The notes under the pieces are model-generated. The model had not been told where the DNA came from, ran no database searches, and worked only from the letters and a program-made list of their open reading frames with translations. Shown here one piece after another: positions 1-5,397 of a stretch of DNA of 5,400 nt. A program made the position numbers and the translations under genes. Source of the DNA: Flavobacteriales bacterium (GTDB lineage: Bacteria; Bacteroidota; Bacteroidia; Flavobacteriales_D; Sanyastnellaceae); assembly GCA_011524845.1 (NCBI GenBank), contig WTJL01000146.1, positions 1 through 5,400 of the forward strand, read 5' to 3'. How positions within the stretch are numbered: position 1 is the stretch's first letter; every line of letters starts with the position of its first letter.

Positions 1-158
1 AAGAGGTTGTCGAGGAGCGCGCCGTAGCGTTCCTGACCCTCCACGAAGGTCTCGTCTGCTCCACTCTTGGAAGTGATCATCACGCAGAGCAAGGCTCCGG
101 CAACGATGACCAACATCCGCACAGCGGACAGGACCGTCTTGATGGTCTTGTCTCCCAT
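1..158 (-). CDS. Small membrane protein downstream of exbB, 3' end outside window (partial)
   Basis: The ATG at 158 lies 8 bp after the exbB stop codon, and the frame stays open to the window edge, giving 52 codons of an incomplete gene. The protein begins MGDKTIKTVL, a short positively charged N-terminus. One hydrophobic helix follows at about residues 9-29 (MLVIVAGALLCVMI is its core), then a polar, acidic stretch. This suggests a membrane protein with its N-terminus in the cytoplasm. In Bacteroidota, exbB is commonly followed by a small uncharacterised membrane protein and then by one or two exbD genes, and this gene fits that slot. The tight spacing supports translation from the same mRNA as exbB. 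An A-rich stretch, GGAAAATAA, covers the end of exbB just upstream and is the only initiation-like signal seen. No enzymatic motif is visible, so the function is unknown. The assignment rests on context and the single helix. Confidence 0.75.
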   Translation of the reverse strand, partial: MGDKTIKTVLSAVRMLVIVAGALLCVMITSKSGADETFVEGQERYGALLDNL

Positions 159-166
159 GGTGCAGA

Positions 167-1009
167 TTATTTTCCTTCGAGGTTGCGCTTGTACAACAAG
201 TCCACGAGGTCCATGCTGGCCTCTTCCATGTCGAGCACGATGCTGTCGATCTTGGACAAGATGTAGTTGTAGAAAATCTGGAGGATGATGGCCACGATCA
301 AACCAGAGACGGTCGTGATCAATGCCACCTTGATACCACCTGCCACAATGGACGCGTTGATGGTGTTGGCCTCGGCGATCTTGTCAAAGGCCGAGATCAT
401 CCCGATCACCGTACCCATGAAGCCCAACATTGGAGCCAAGGCGATGAACAAGCTGATCCAGCTCAAGCCGCGCTCGAGCTTGGACATTTCCACGCTGCCG
501 TAGTCTTCAATGGCCTTGGCCACTTCTTCGTAGCTGCCAGAGCTGCGGTCGAGGCCTTGGTAGAAGATGGACGCCACGGGACCGCGGGTCTCACGGCACA
601 CTTCTTTGGCCGCATCCACACCCTTGCCGAGCGCACCTTCGATGCCTTCGAGCAACTTGCCGGTGTTGGTGGTGGCCATGTTGAGGTAAATGATGCGTTC
701 GATGCTCAACGCGAGGCCGAGGATCAAACAGATCAACACAAACGCCATGAACGTGGCACCACCTTCGATGAAGTACTTCTTCACGGTTTGGTGGAAGCTC
801 AACACTTCACGAGTTTCCACGGGCTCAGCCGCAACAGGCTCCTCCACTGCAACGGGTGCAGCAGCAGAATCAACGGCAGCGGAGTCGGTTTCCGCAGAGA
901 TGGTGTCCACAACCATCTCAGTGGCTGCGTCTTCTTGTGCCATCGCAGCTTGTGGCGCTGCGAACATCACGAGCCCTGCAATAGCGAGGAGGGCAAACAA
1001 ATTCTTCAT
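167..1009 (-). CDS. exbB: MotA/TolQ/ExbB family proton channel protein with signal peptide
   Basis: This is the inner-membrane proton-channel subunit of an ExbB-ExbD system, which uses the proton-motive force to power TonB-dependent outer-membrane transport or related envelope work. The protein has 280 residues. Residues 1-24 form a signal peptide (MKNLFALLAI..., likely cleavage after AMA). Residues 25-75 are a low-complexity linker rich in Ala, Glu and Val, presumably periplasmic. Transmembrane helices lie at about 86-108, 182-206 and 224-250. The family signature LAPMLGFMGTVIGM spans 191-204, and ALITTVSGLIVAI at 229-241 is the third-helix motif. T200 and T232/T233 match the conserved pore threonines. 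The C-terminus is a charged cytoplasmic helix. The ATG at 1009 is the correct start: the frame continues upstream to 1129, but those codons read through a tRNA gene. Substrate specificity cannot be told from this subunit. TolQ- or MotA-like use is less likely given the small membrane protein that follows. Confidence 0.95.
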   Translation of the reverse strand: MKNLFALLAIAGLVMFAAPQAAMAQEDAATEMVVDTISAETDSAAVDSAAAPVAVEEPVAAEPVETREVLSFHQTVKKYFIEGGATFMAFVLICLILGLALSIERIIYLNMATTNTGKLLEGIEGALGKGVDAAKEVCRETRGPVASIFYQGLDRSSGSYEEVAKAIEDYGSVEMSKLERGLSWISLFIALAPMLGFMGTVIGMISAFDKIAEANTINASIVAGGIKVALITTVSGLIVAIILQIFYNYILSKIDSIVLDMEEASMDLVDLLYKRNLEGK

Positions 1010-1042
1010 GACGAATTGAAGTTGAATAATGAATAATTGTTG

Positions 1043-1127
1043 CGGAGAGACAGGGATTCGAACCCTGGAGGGGTTGCCCCCAACACGCTTTCCAGGCGTG
1101 CGCCTTAAGCCGCTCGGCCACCTCTCC
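1043..1127 (-). tRNA. tRNA-Ser (anticodon GGA)
   Basis: The 85-nt cloverleaf folds by eye. The acceptor strands are GGAGAGG (1127-1121) and TCTCTCC (1050-1044), with one G-U pair. The D arm follows from GCCGAGCGGC. The anticodon stem is CACGC/GCGTG around the loop CTGGAAA, which gives anticodon GGA and reads UCC and UCU codons. A long class II variable arm (GGGG/CCCC around a short loop) is the serine hallmark. The T arm is CAGGG-TTCGAAT-CCCTG, and the discriminator base is G, as expected for serine. The genome does not encode the 3' CCA, since CAA follows the discriminator, so CCA must be added after transcription. The gene lies 33 bp upstream of exbB on the same strand. Confidence 0.97.
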
Positions 1128-1144
1128 ATTCCCCGTTGGGAATG
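1127..1144. repeat. Perfect inverted repeat abutting the tRNA-Ser 5' end
   Basis: CATTCCC (1127-1133) and GGGAATG (1138-1144) form a perfect 7-bp stem around a 4-nt loop. The arm nearest the gene includes the first base of the mature tRNA. A second small dyad, GTGAA-CC-TTCAC, follows at 1144-1155. In RNA the first would be a hairpin in the tRNA leader, where RNase P cuts. In DNA either could be a protein-binding site. The pairing is seen directly; the role is inference. Confidence 0.5.
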
Positions 1145-1261
1145 TGAACCTTCACGAGATGAACAAAGGCCGTGCCATTGTCCACCCCACTTGGGCGCCG
1201 CAAATTACCCAAGAATCCACGACTCCCGCAAAAGAAATGTCCCGATGTGGTGTGGAGAGGC

Positions 1262-1307
1262 AAAAAAGAGGGGTCCGCGTCTGGAAGGAAGGCTCAAGCT
1301 CCTTCCA
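1262..1307 (-). terminator. Possible weak terminator after ansA
   Basis: On the minus strand, TGGAAGGA (1307-1300) and TCCTTCCA (1289-1282) form a perfect 8-bp stem with a 10-nt loop that spans the ansA stop codon. A run of six T follows at 1267-1262. The 14 nt between the stem and the T-run is longer than in a standard intrinsic terminator, so this is a weak call. It would separate ansA transcription from the tRNA downstream. Confidence 0.3.
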
Positions 1308-2400
1308 AACCGGCTGCACCTGCGGGGCCGTGCCCTTGGGTTTGGGCCACGCGGTGGGGCGTCAATTCTCCGCGCAGGTTGGCCGTCATCAACTCCCGGA
1401 TGCGTCCGGGGTCGTCGGTTTGGGCCAACACGTGCATGAGCTTGGTCAGGGCCGCCTCGGTCGTCATGTCTCGGCCGGGGATGACACCGCATCCCGCGAG
1501 CATGTGGCTGGTGGCGTAGAGTTCAGGATGAACGCCGCCATGGCCACATTGCGTGACGTTGATCATGGTGACGCCGCGGTCTCCCGCCTCGCGAAGGGTG
1601 TCTTTGAGCAATTGCGAGGTTGGCGCATTCCCGCTCCCAAACGTCGCGAGCACCAAGCCCCGCAGGTCTTCCCAGTCCAAGGCGCGGCGCAACCAATCCA
1701 TGGGCATGCCTGGAAACAACGGCACCCAAGCGACTTCGGTGCGCATGCCCACATGGAGCTTCGGACCCGACGACGCTGCGACCGGGGGTCGCCACAGCGA
1801 GGGGTGGTTGATTTGGAATTCCACGCCCGCCTCCACCAACGAAGGGTGGTTGGGACTGATGAGGGCGTTCAAGCTTTGGGCACTTTCCTTGTGGGTTCGG
1901 TTGCCGCGGAAGAGGTGATTTCCGAAGTACACCGCCACCTCTTGGACGGTCGGCTCGCCATCGGTGGTGTGGGCCGCGAGCATCAGTGCGCTGAGCAAAT
2001 TCTCACGGCCGTCGGTGCGCGGGATGCCAATCGGCAATTGAGATCCTGTGAAAATCACGGGCTTTCGAAGGCCCTCGAGCATGAAGCTCAAGGCCGAGGC
2101 GGAGTAGGCCATGGTGTCTGTGCCGTGCAGCACGACAAATCCATCGAACCGATCCATGCACTCCATCACGGTGGAGGCGATGCTGCGCCAGTGCTTCGGC
2201 GCCACGTCGCTGCTGTCGATGGGCGTGTCAAACGACACCGCCTCGACGCGAATGCCCGCATGGTCCAACTCCGGCACGTGCTTGGACACTTGACTGAAAT
2301 CGAGCGGCACGAGAGCGCCACTGACCTTGTCACGCACCATGCCCACCGTGCCACCTGTGTAGATGACGAGGATGGACTTCATGTCGTGCCCTGCACTCAT
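1294..2400 (-). CDS. ansA: Type I (cytoplasmic) L-asparaginase
   Basis: The enzyme hydrolyses L-asparagine to L-aspartate and ammonia in the cytoplasm; no signal peptide is present. It has 368 residues from the ATG at 2400. IYTGGTVGM (13-21) carries the first catalytic threonine, T18. LHGTDTMAYS (91-100) carries the second triad, T94 and D95. GNRTHK (166-171) supplies the catalytic lysine, K171. SQLPIGIPRTDGREN (120-134) and NLRGELTP (341-348) are typical of the AnsA branch. The C285 in NVTQCG aligns with the cysteine at the regulatory asparagine site of E. coli AnsA. The protein is longer than E. coli AnsA (338 residues), mainly because about 20 residues follow the NLRGELTP motif, ending in a Gly/Ala-rich tail. 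The start at 2400 overlaps the tatD stop as ATGA, which suggests translational coupling. An alternative ATG at 2382 (MKSILVIYTGG) fits the usual family N-terminus equally well and would give 362 residues. Confidence 0.95.
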   Translation of the reverse strand: MSAGHDMKSILVIYTGGTVGMVRDKVSGALVPLDFSQVSKHVPELDHAGIRVEAVSFDTPIDSSDVAPKHWRSIASTVMECMDRFDGFVVLHGTDTMAYSASALSFMLEGLRKPVIFTGSQLPIGIPRTDGRENLLSALMLAAHTTDGEPTVQEVAVYFGNHLFRGNRTHKESAQSLNALISPNHPSLVEAGVEFQINHPSLWRPPVAASSGPKLHVGMRTEVAWVPLFPGMPMDWLRRALDWEDLRGLVLATFGSGNAPTSQLLKDTLREAGDRGVTMINVTQCGHGGVHPELYATSHMLAGCGVIPGRDMTTEAALTKLMHVLAQTDDPGRIRELMTANLRGELTPHRVAQTQGHGPAGAAGLEGA

Positions 2401-3197
2401 GTGGCTTTCGAGGTTTCCAACCCAAACAACCGAACCGCATTGGCCGTCGTCACACGGGCGACTTCCTCCACGGTTTGGCCGGTCAACTCCGCCACCCGGT
2501 GCGCCACCAAGGCGGTGTAGCTCGATTCGTTTCTTTTGCCCCGATGCGGCACGGGCGAGAGGTAAGGGCTGTCCGTTTCCAACACGATCCGCTCCAACGG
2601 AACGTGGGGAAGCACCTTGTCTAGACCGCCGTTCTTGTACGTGGACACCCCGCCGATGCCCAGCATCCATCCGGGGTAGGACAGCGCGTGATTCGCCTCT
2701 TCCAGCCCTCCCGTGAAACAGTGCACCACACCGGTCAATCGGTCGTCCATCTCGGCGTCCAACACCTCGAACAGCTCGTCAAAGGCCTTTCGGACGTGAA
2801 TGACGACGGGGAGTTGGCGCTGTTTGGCCCAATCCAACTGAATCCGAAGCGCCTCGCGCTGGATGTCCAAGGTGGACGTGTCCCAGTGCAAATCCAACCC
2901 AATTTCACCCACTGCCACCCAAGGAGAATGGGGCATGGGGGCATTCAATGCCGCTTCGATCGCCTCGAGCTCGGCTTCCCATCCCTCTTGAACATGGCAA
3001 GGATGAAGGCCCATCATGCCTCTGCAACGGTCGGGCCATCGGACCATCATGTCCTGGACGCGCGGGATGCTTTCCACGTCGATGTTGGGAAGCAACAACA
3101 AATCCACCCCTGCCTCGGCGCATCGGGCCATGGCCTCGTCGCGGTCGCTGTCGAACGCGGGCTGGTACAAATGGGTGTGGGTGTCGACCAAAAACAT
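2397..3197 (-). CDS. tatD: TatD-family metal-dependent hydrolase / DNase
   Basis: This is a cytoplasmic TIM-barrel metallo-hydrolase of the amidohydrolase superfamily. Characterised TatD proteins are Mg-dependent 3'-5' exonucleases linked to DNA repair and quality control. The 266-residue length is normal for the family. All expected metal ligands are visible: H7 and H9 in VDTHTHL, E98 in AVGEIGLD, H134 in VVIHVRKA, H159 in VVHCFTG, and D209 in LETDSPYL. The segment after the last ligand (SPVPHRGKRNES) is the family's standard C-terminal signature. The ATG at 3197 places the HxH motif at the normal distance from the N-terminus. The gene starts a minus-strand unit with ansA, overlapping it by four bases, and is divergent from the glycosyltransferase gene. 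A one-mismatch TAnnTTTG-like element, TATCTTCG, lies at 3212-3205 and could be its promoter, but it would leave almost no leader. The exact substrate within the TatD/YcfH/YjjV group cannot be resolved. Confidence 0.95.
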   Translation of the reverse strand: MFLVDTHTHLYQPAFDSDRDEAMARCAEAGVDLLLLPNIDVESIPRVQDMMVRWPDRCRGMMGLHPCHVQEGWEAELEAIEAALNAPMPHSPWVAVGEIGLDLHWDTSTLDIQREALRIQLDWAKQRQLPVVIHVRKAFDELFEVLDAEMDDRLTGVVHCFTGGLEEANHALSYPGWMLGIGGVSTYKNGGLDKVLPHVPLERIVLETDSPYLSPVPHRGKRNESSYTALVAHRVAELTGQTVEEVARVTTANAVRLFGLETSKAT

Positions 3198-3222
3198 GAC
3201 GCCGCGAAGATAAGTGGAGGGC

Positions 3223-3230
3223 TACCTTTG
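3223..3230 (+). promoter_or_regulatory. Bacteroidota-type -7 promoter element (TAnnTTTG)
   Basis: TACCTTTG matches the Bacteroidota primary-sigma -7 consensus TAnnTTTG exactly. It lies in the divergent region between tatD and the glycosyltransferase gene, pointing toward the latter. No clear TTTG/TTG -33 box sits at the expected distance upstream, so the match rests on one element. Transcription would be expected to begin close to 3235-3238. Confidence 0.4.
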
Positions 3231-3273
3231 AGGCGTGGCTTCTCACCCCAACTCCACCCCGCGCGCGCCGCGG

Positions 3274-4281
3274 ATGTTGATTGCCCGATTCAGTGCCCTG
3301 GGCGACATCGTGATGATGCAGCCTGTGGTCACGGCCCTTCGGACGACGTATGGGGAAGACGCGGTGGTGGACCTCGTGTGCATCGACCGCTGTCGGGAGG
3401 CGGCCCACTTGCTGTCCGGCATCGACAGGGTGCACTCCGTCGAACGCGGCACGGGTGAAGTCCTTAAAGCGTTGCGCGAGCGGCACTACGATTACCTCCT
3501 TGACCTCCACGGCACCGTACGCTCACGGTCCCTGGCCCGCAGCCTGGACGTCCTCACCTTTTCAGTGGACAAACAAGCTTGGAGCCGCTGGCGCCTCATT
3601 CGGGGATGGCGAAGCGCCCCTGTGCCGTCCTTCATCGACCGGTGCTTGGACGTGCTTCGTCCGTTTGGTGTGGAGCCTCCCGCGCCTGAGTCTTGGGGCG
3701 TGCAGGCATGGGGATCCTTGAAGGCCTCCTCAGAGACCGAAACTTCGGGGGGCGCTGACGCTGCGGACCTTGTGGTCAGCTTGGGGTCCTCTCATCCGGG
3801 CAAGCACCTGTCGAATGCCGTGGTCGACGCCGCATTGCGAGCCGCCCAATCCATGAACGCCCGCGTGGTCCTGGTGGGCGGAGAGGCTGAACGGGCCCGC
3901 GCAGAGGCATTCGCATCTCTGCATGCTCACGTCACATCGGCGGCGGGGCGCTGGGATTTGGCCCAAACCACCCACGCCATTTCCCTCGCAAAAGCCGTGG
4001 TGACAGGAGACACGGTCACCATGCACTTGGCGGCGGCAACAGGCCGCCCCACGGCAGCGGTGTGGGGATGCACCCGTCCTTCCCTTGGGTTGGCAGGATG
4101 GCACGGACACCCCCAAAGCATCGACGTTCTTCCGGACGTGGCGGCGCCGCACACGCCCTGTTCCAAGCACGGCGCGACCTGCAAGCACACCCGTTCCCAA
4201 GATCCGTTTCACCCCGACCGATGCGGCCAGCAGGTCTCCCCTGCCGAGGTCACATCATGGCTGGAACGCGTGCTCGCTTGA
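3274..4281 (+). CDS. Glycosyltransferase family 9 protein (heptosyltransferase-like)
   Basis: This GT-B fold enzyme resembles the WaaC/WaaF/WaaQ heptosyltransferases, which add a sugar from a nucleotide-sugar donor to a lipopolysaccharide core or a similar surface glycan at the cytoplasmic face of the inner membrane. It has 335 residues from the ATG at 3274. The N-terminal motif MLIARFSALGDIV carries D11, matching the proposed catalytic base of WaaC. HPGKHL (174-179) starts the C-terminal nucleotide-binding half. TGDTVTMHLAAATGRP (244-259) followed by AVWGCT is the family's donor-binding signature. Cysteines 296, 303 and 317 (PCSKHGATC, then DRC) form a C-terminal cluster like that of other Bacteroidota GT9 proteins. 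The open frame extends to a GTG at 3235, which would add 13 residues. I prefer the ATG because it matches the family N-terminus, although a GC-only hairpin at 3259-3273 directly abuts it. Donor and acceptor sugars are unknown. The gene stands alone, outside any glycan cluster visible here. Confidence 0.9.
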   Translation: MLIARFSALGDIVMMQPVVTALRTTYGEDAVVDLVCIDRCREAAHLLSGIDRVHSVERGTGEVLKALRERHYDYLLDLHGTVRSRSLARSLDVLTFSVDKQAWSRWRLIRGWRSAPVPSFIDRCLDVLRPFGVEPPAPESWGVQAWGSLKASSETETSGGADAADLVVSLGSSHPGKHLSNAVVDAALRAAQSMNARVVLVGGEAERARAEAFASLHAHVTSAAGRWDLAQTTHAISLAKAVVTGDTVTMHLAAATGRPTAAVWGCTRPSLGLAGWHGHPQSIDVLPDVAAPHTPCSKHGATCKHTRSQDPFHPDRCGQQVSPAEVTSWLERVLA

Positions 4282-4294
4282 CGCCTGTGCGTCA
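4279..4294. repeat. Hairpin joining two convergent stop codons
   Basis: TGACGC (4279-4284) and GCGTCA (4289-4294) form a perfect 6-bp stem around the loop CTGT. The left arm begins with the TGA of the glycosyltransferase gene. The right arm is the complement of the TGA of the thioesterase gene. No T-run follows on either strand, so it is not a standard intrinsic terminator, but it is the only candidate end signal between the two converging genes. Confidence 0.5.
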
Positions 4295-4804
4295 GTCGAA
4301 GAGGGCCTTCAACTCGGTGGCGTCTTCTGGCTTCAGCTTCCCGGCCAAAATCAAGCGCAACTGACGACGACGCAAGGCGCCGTCGAACCGGGCGCGTTCA
4401 TGGTCGGTTTGGGGTTCAATGGCGGGCACGGCAATCGGACCGCCCAATTGGTCCACCGCCACGAAGGTGTAGTACGCTTCGTTGCACCGGCTGCGCTCGC
4501 CCGTTGTGGCATTTTCGACGAAGACCTCGAGGTACACTTCCATCGACGAATTGAACGCCCGGGTGACCTGCGATTCAATGATGACCACGTCGCCAAGCTT
4601 GATGGGCCGGTCGAACGACACGTTGTTCACTGCGGCCGTCACCACAACGCGACGGCAATGGCGGTTGGCGCTCACGGCCGCCGCGATGTCCATCCAGTGC
4701 AGCAAATTGCCCCCCATCAAGTTGCCGAGGGTGTTGGTGTCGTTGGGCAACACGATGCGCACCGTGGAGCTGAACGTGTCTTGGGGATGGCGAACTTGGG
4801 TCAT
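4292..4804 (-). CDS. Hotdog-fold acyl-CoA thioesterase (YciA/ACOT7-like)
   Basis: The likely reaction is hydrolysis of acyl-CoA to free fatty acid and CoA in the cytoplasm, adjusting acyl-CoA pools. The protein has 170 residues, the usual size for a single-hotdog enzyme that works as an oligomer. The signature VLPNDTNTLGNLMGGNLLHW (18-37), followed by MD at 38-39, matches the acyl-CoA hydrolase motif: Asn24, the G31-G32 turn at the start of the hotdog helix, and D39 on that helix. VNNVSFDRPIKLGDVV (59-74) is the following strand pair typical of YciA and ACOT7. YYTFVAVD (111-118) is the closing strand. The C-terminal tail is basic and helical (RRRQLRLILAG). The ATG at 4804 is 50 bp from the divergent hemJ start. 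No signal peptide or membrane segment is seen. Chain-length preference cannot be inferred, and neighbouring genes do not indicate a specific pathway. Confidence 0.9.
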   Translation of the reverse strand: MTQVRHPQDTFSSTVRIVLPNDTNTLGNLMGGNLLHWMDIAAAVSANRHCRRVVVTAAVNNVSFDRPIKLGDVVIIESQVTRAFNSSMEVYLEVFVENATTGERSRCNEAYYTFVAVDQLGGPIAVPAIEPQTDHERARFDGALRRRQLRLILAGKLKPEDATELKALFD

Positions 4805-4854
4805 GTGGGCGATGTTTGTCCTGCGGATGCTCTTTGCATCTCAACGCTCTGCAA

Positions 4855-5397
4855 ATGTCGTACACCCTCCTCAAGGCCCTGCACATCATCTTCGTCGTGA
4901 CGTGGTTCGCGGGCCTCTTCTACATGTTCCGGTTGTTTGTCTACCACCGCGAGGCGCAAGACCAAACCCCCGGCCCCGTCCGCGACGCCCTCATCGCCCA
5001 GTTCCGCATCATGGAACGCCGGCTCTGGTTCGCCATCACGTGGCCGTCCTCAATCCTCGCCGTGACCTTCGGCGTCGGAATGCTCTACCACATTCCGGGG
5101 TACCTCGCCCAGCCTTGGCTTCACGTCAAACTGGGGTTTGTGGCCCTGCTGCTGGTGTACCAAGCCGTCGGCCACAGGATTTGGGCCACGTTGCGCCACG
5201 AAGACGCACCATGGTCCTCCACGGCCTACCGACTGCTCAACGAAGTGCCCACGGTCATCCTCATCGCCGCCGTGTTCTTGGTGGTGTACAAAGACAGCCT
5301 GTCGTGGCTGGGCGGCGTCGCGGGCATCCTTGGCGTGGCCGTGGCCTTGACGTTCGCCGTTCGGCTGTACAAGAAGGTCCGCGAGCGCAAGAGCTGA
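4855..5397 (+). CDS. hemJ: HemJ-type protoporphyrinogen IX oxidase (CopD-like membrane protein)
   Basis: HemJ oxidises protoporphyrinogen IX to protoporphyrin IX, the penultimate step of heme synthesis, in the inner membrane. The protein has 180 residues. The N-terminal helix begins LLKALHIIFVVTWFAGLFY (5-23), with conserved H10 and the WFAG motif, followed by RLFVYH (26-31). The third helix is preceded by WLHVKLGF (88-95), which includes H90 and K92. Conserved histidine and lysine residues in these regions mark the family and are linked to heme binding and activity. Hydrophobic helices are visible at about 7-29, 56-78, 90-107, 128-146 and 151-170, and the C-terminus is basic (KKVRERKS). The ATG at 4855 matches the family start. 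A TTG at 4816 in the same frame would add 13 cysteine-containing residues atypical of the family. The gene is divergent from the thioesterase gene. Annotation pipelines may call it UPF0093 or CopD family. Confidence 0.9.
   Translation: MSYTLLKALHIIFVVTWFAGLFYMFRLFVYHREAQDQTPGPVRDALIAQFRIMERRLWFAITWPSSILAVTFGVGMLYHIPGYLAQPWLHVKLGFVALLLVYQAVGHRIWATLRHEDAPWSSTAYRLLNEVPTVILIAAVFLVVYKDSLSWLGGVAGILGVAVALTFAVRLYKKVRERKS

Noticed and set aside
918..1121. A 67-codon minus-strand open frame starting MAERLKAHAWKACWG
   Set aside because: This is the second well-known spurious peptide from translating a tRNA gene, here running on into exbB out of frame.
1254..1260. GGAGAGG on the plus strand, a second copy of a tRNA acceptor-stem sequence, considered as an integration (att) remnant
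   Set aside because: Only seven bases match, on the opposite strand to the tRNA 5' strand, with no extension into the T arm and no integrase or mobile genes nearby.
1144..2520. A 458-codon open frame on the plus strand opposite ansA and the end of tatD
   Set aside because: It is the antisense of two clearly recognised genes with intact catalytic motifs. Its translation is low-complexity, rich in His, Arg and Gly, and resembles no family. Long antisense frames are expected in G+C-rich coding DNA.
2401..2670. Upstream extension of the ansA frame to 2670
   Set aside because: The extra 90 residues overlap tatD in another frame and read as Arg/Gly-rich shadow sequence. The asparaginase homology begins only after the ATG at 2400 or 2382.
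2688..3458. A 256-codon open frame on the plus strand across tatD and the glycosyltransferase start
   Set aside because: It is antisense to tatD and out of frame with the glycosyltransferase gene, and it shows no recognisable domain.
4811..4818. GATGTTTG between the thioesterase and hemJ genes, considered as a hemJ -7 promoter box
   Set aside because: It differs from TAnnTTTG at one of the key positions and has no matching -33 element. The region is only 50 bp and a single imperfect match is not enough to call.
4085..4900. A 271-codon open frame on the plus strand across the thioesterase region
   Set aside because: It overlaps three recognised genes in the wrong frame or on the wrong strand, and its composition is that of a shadow frame.
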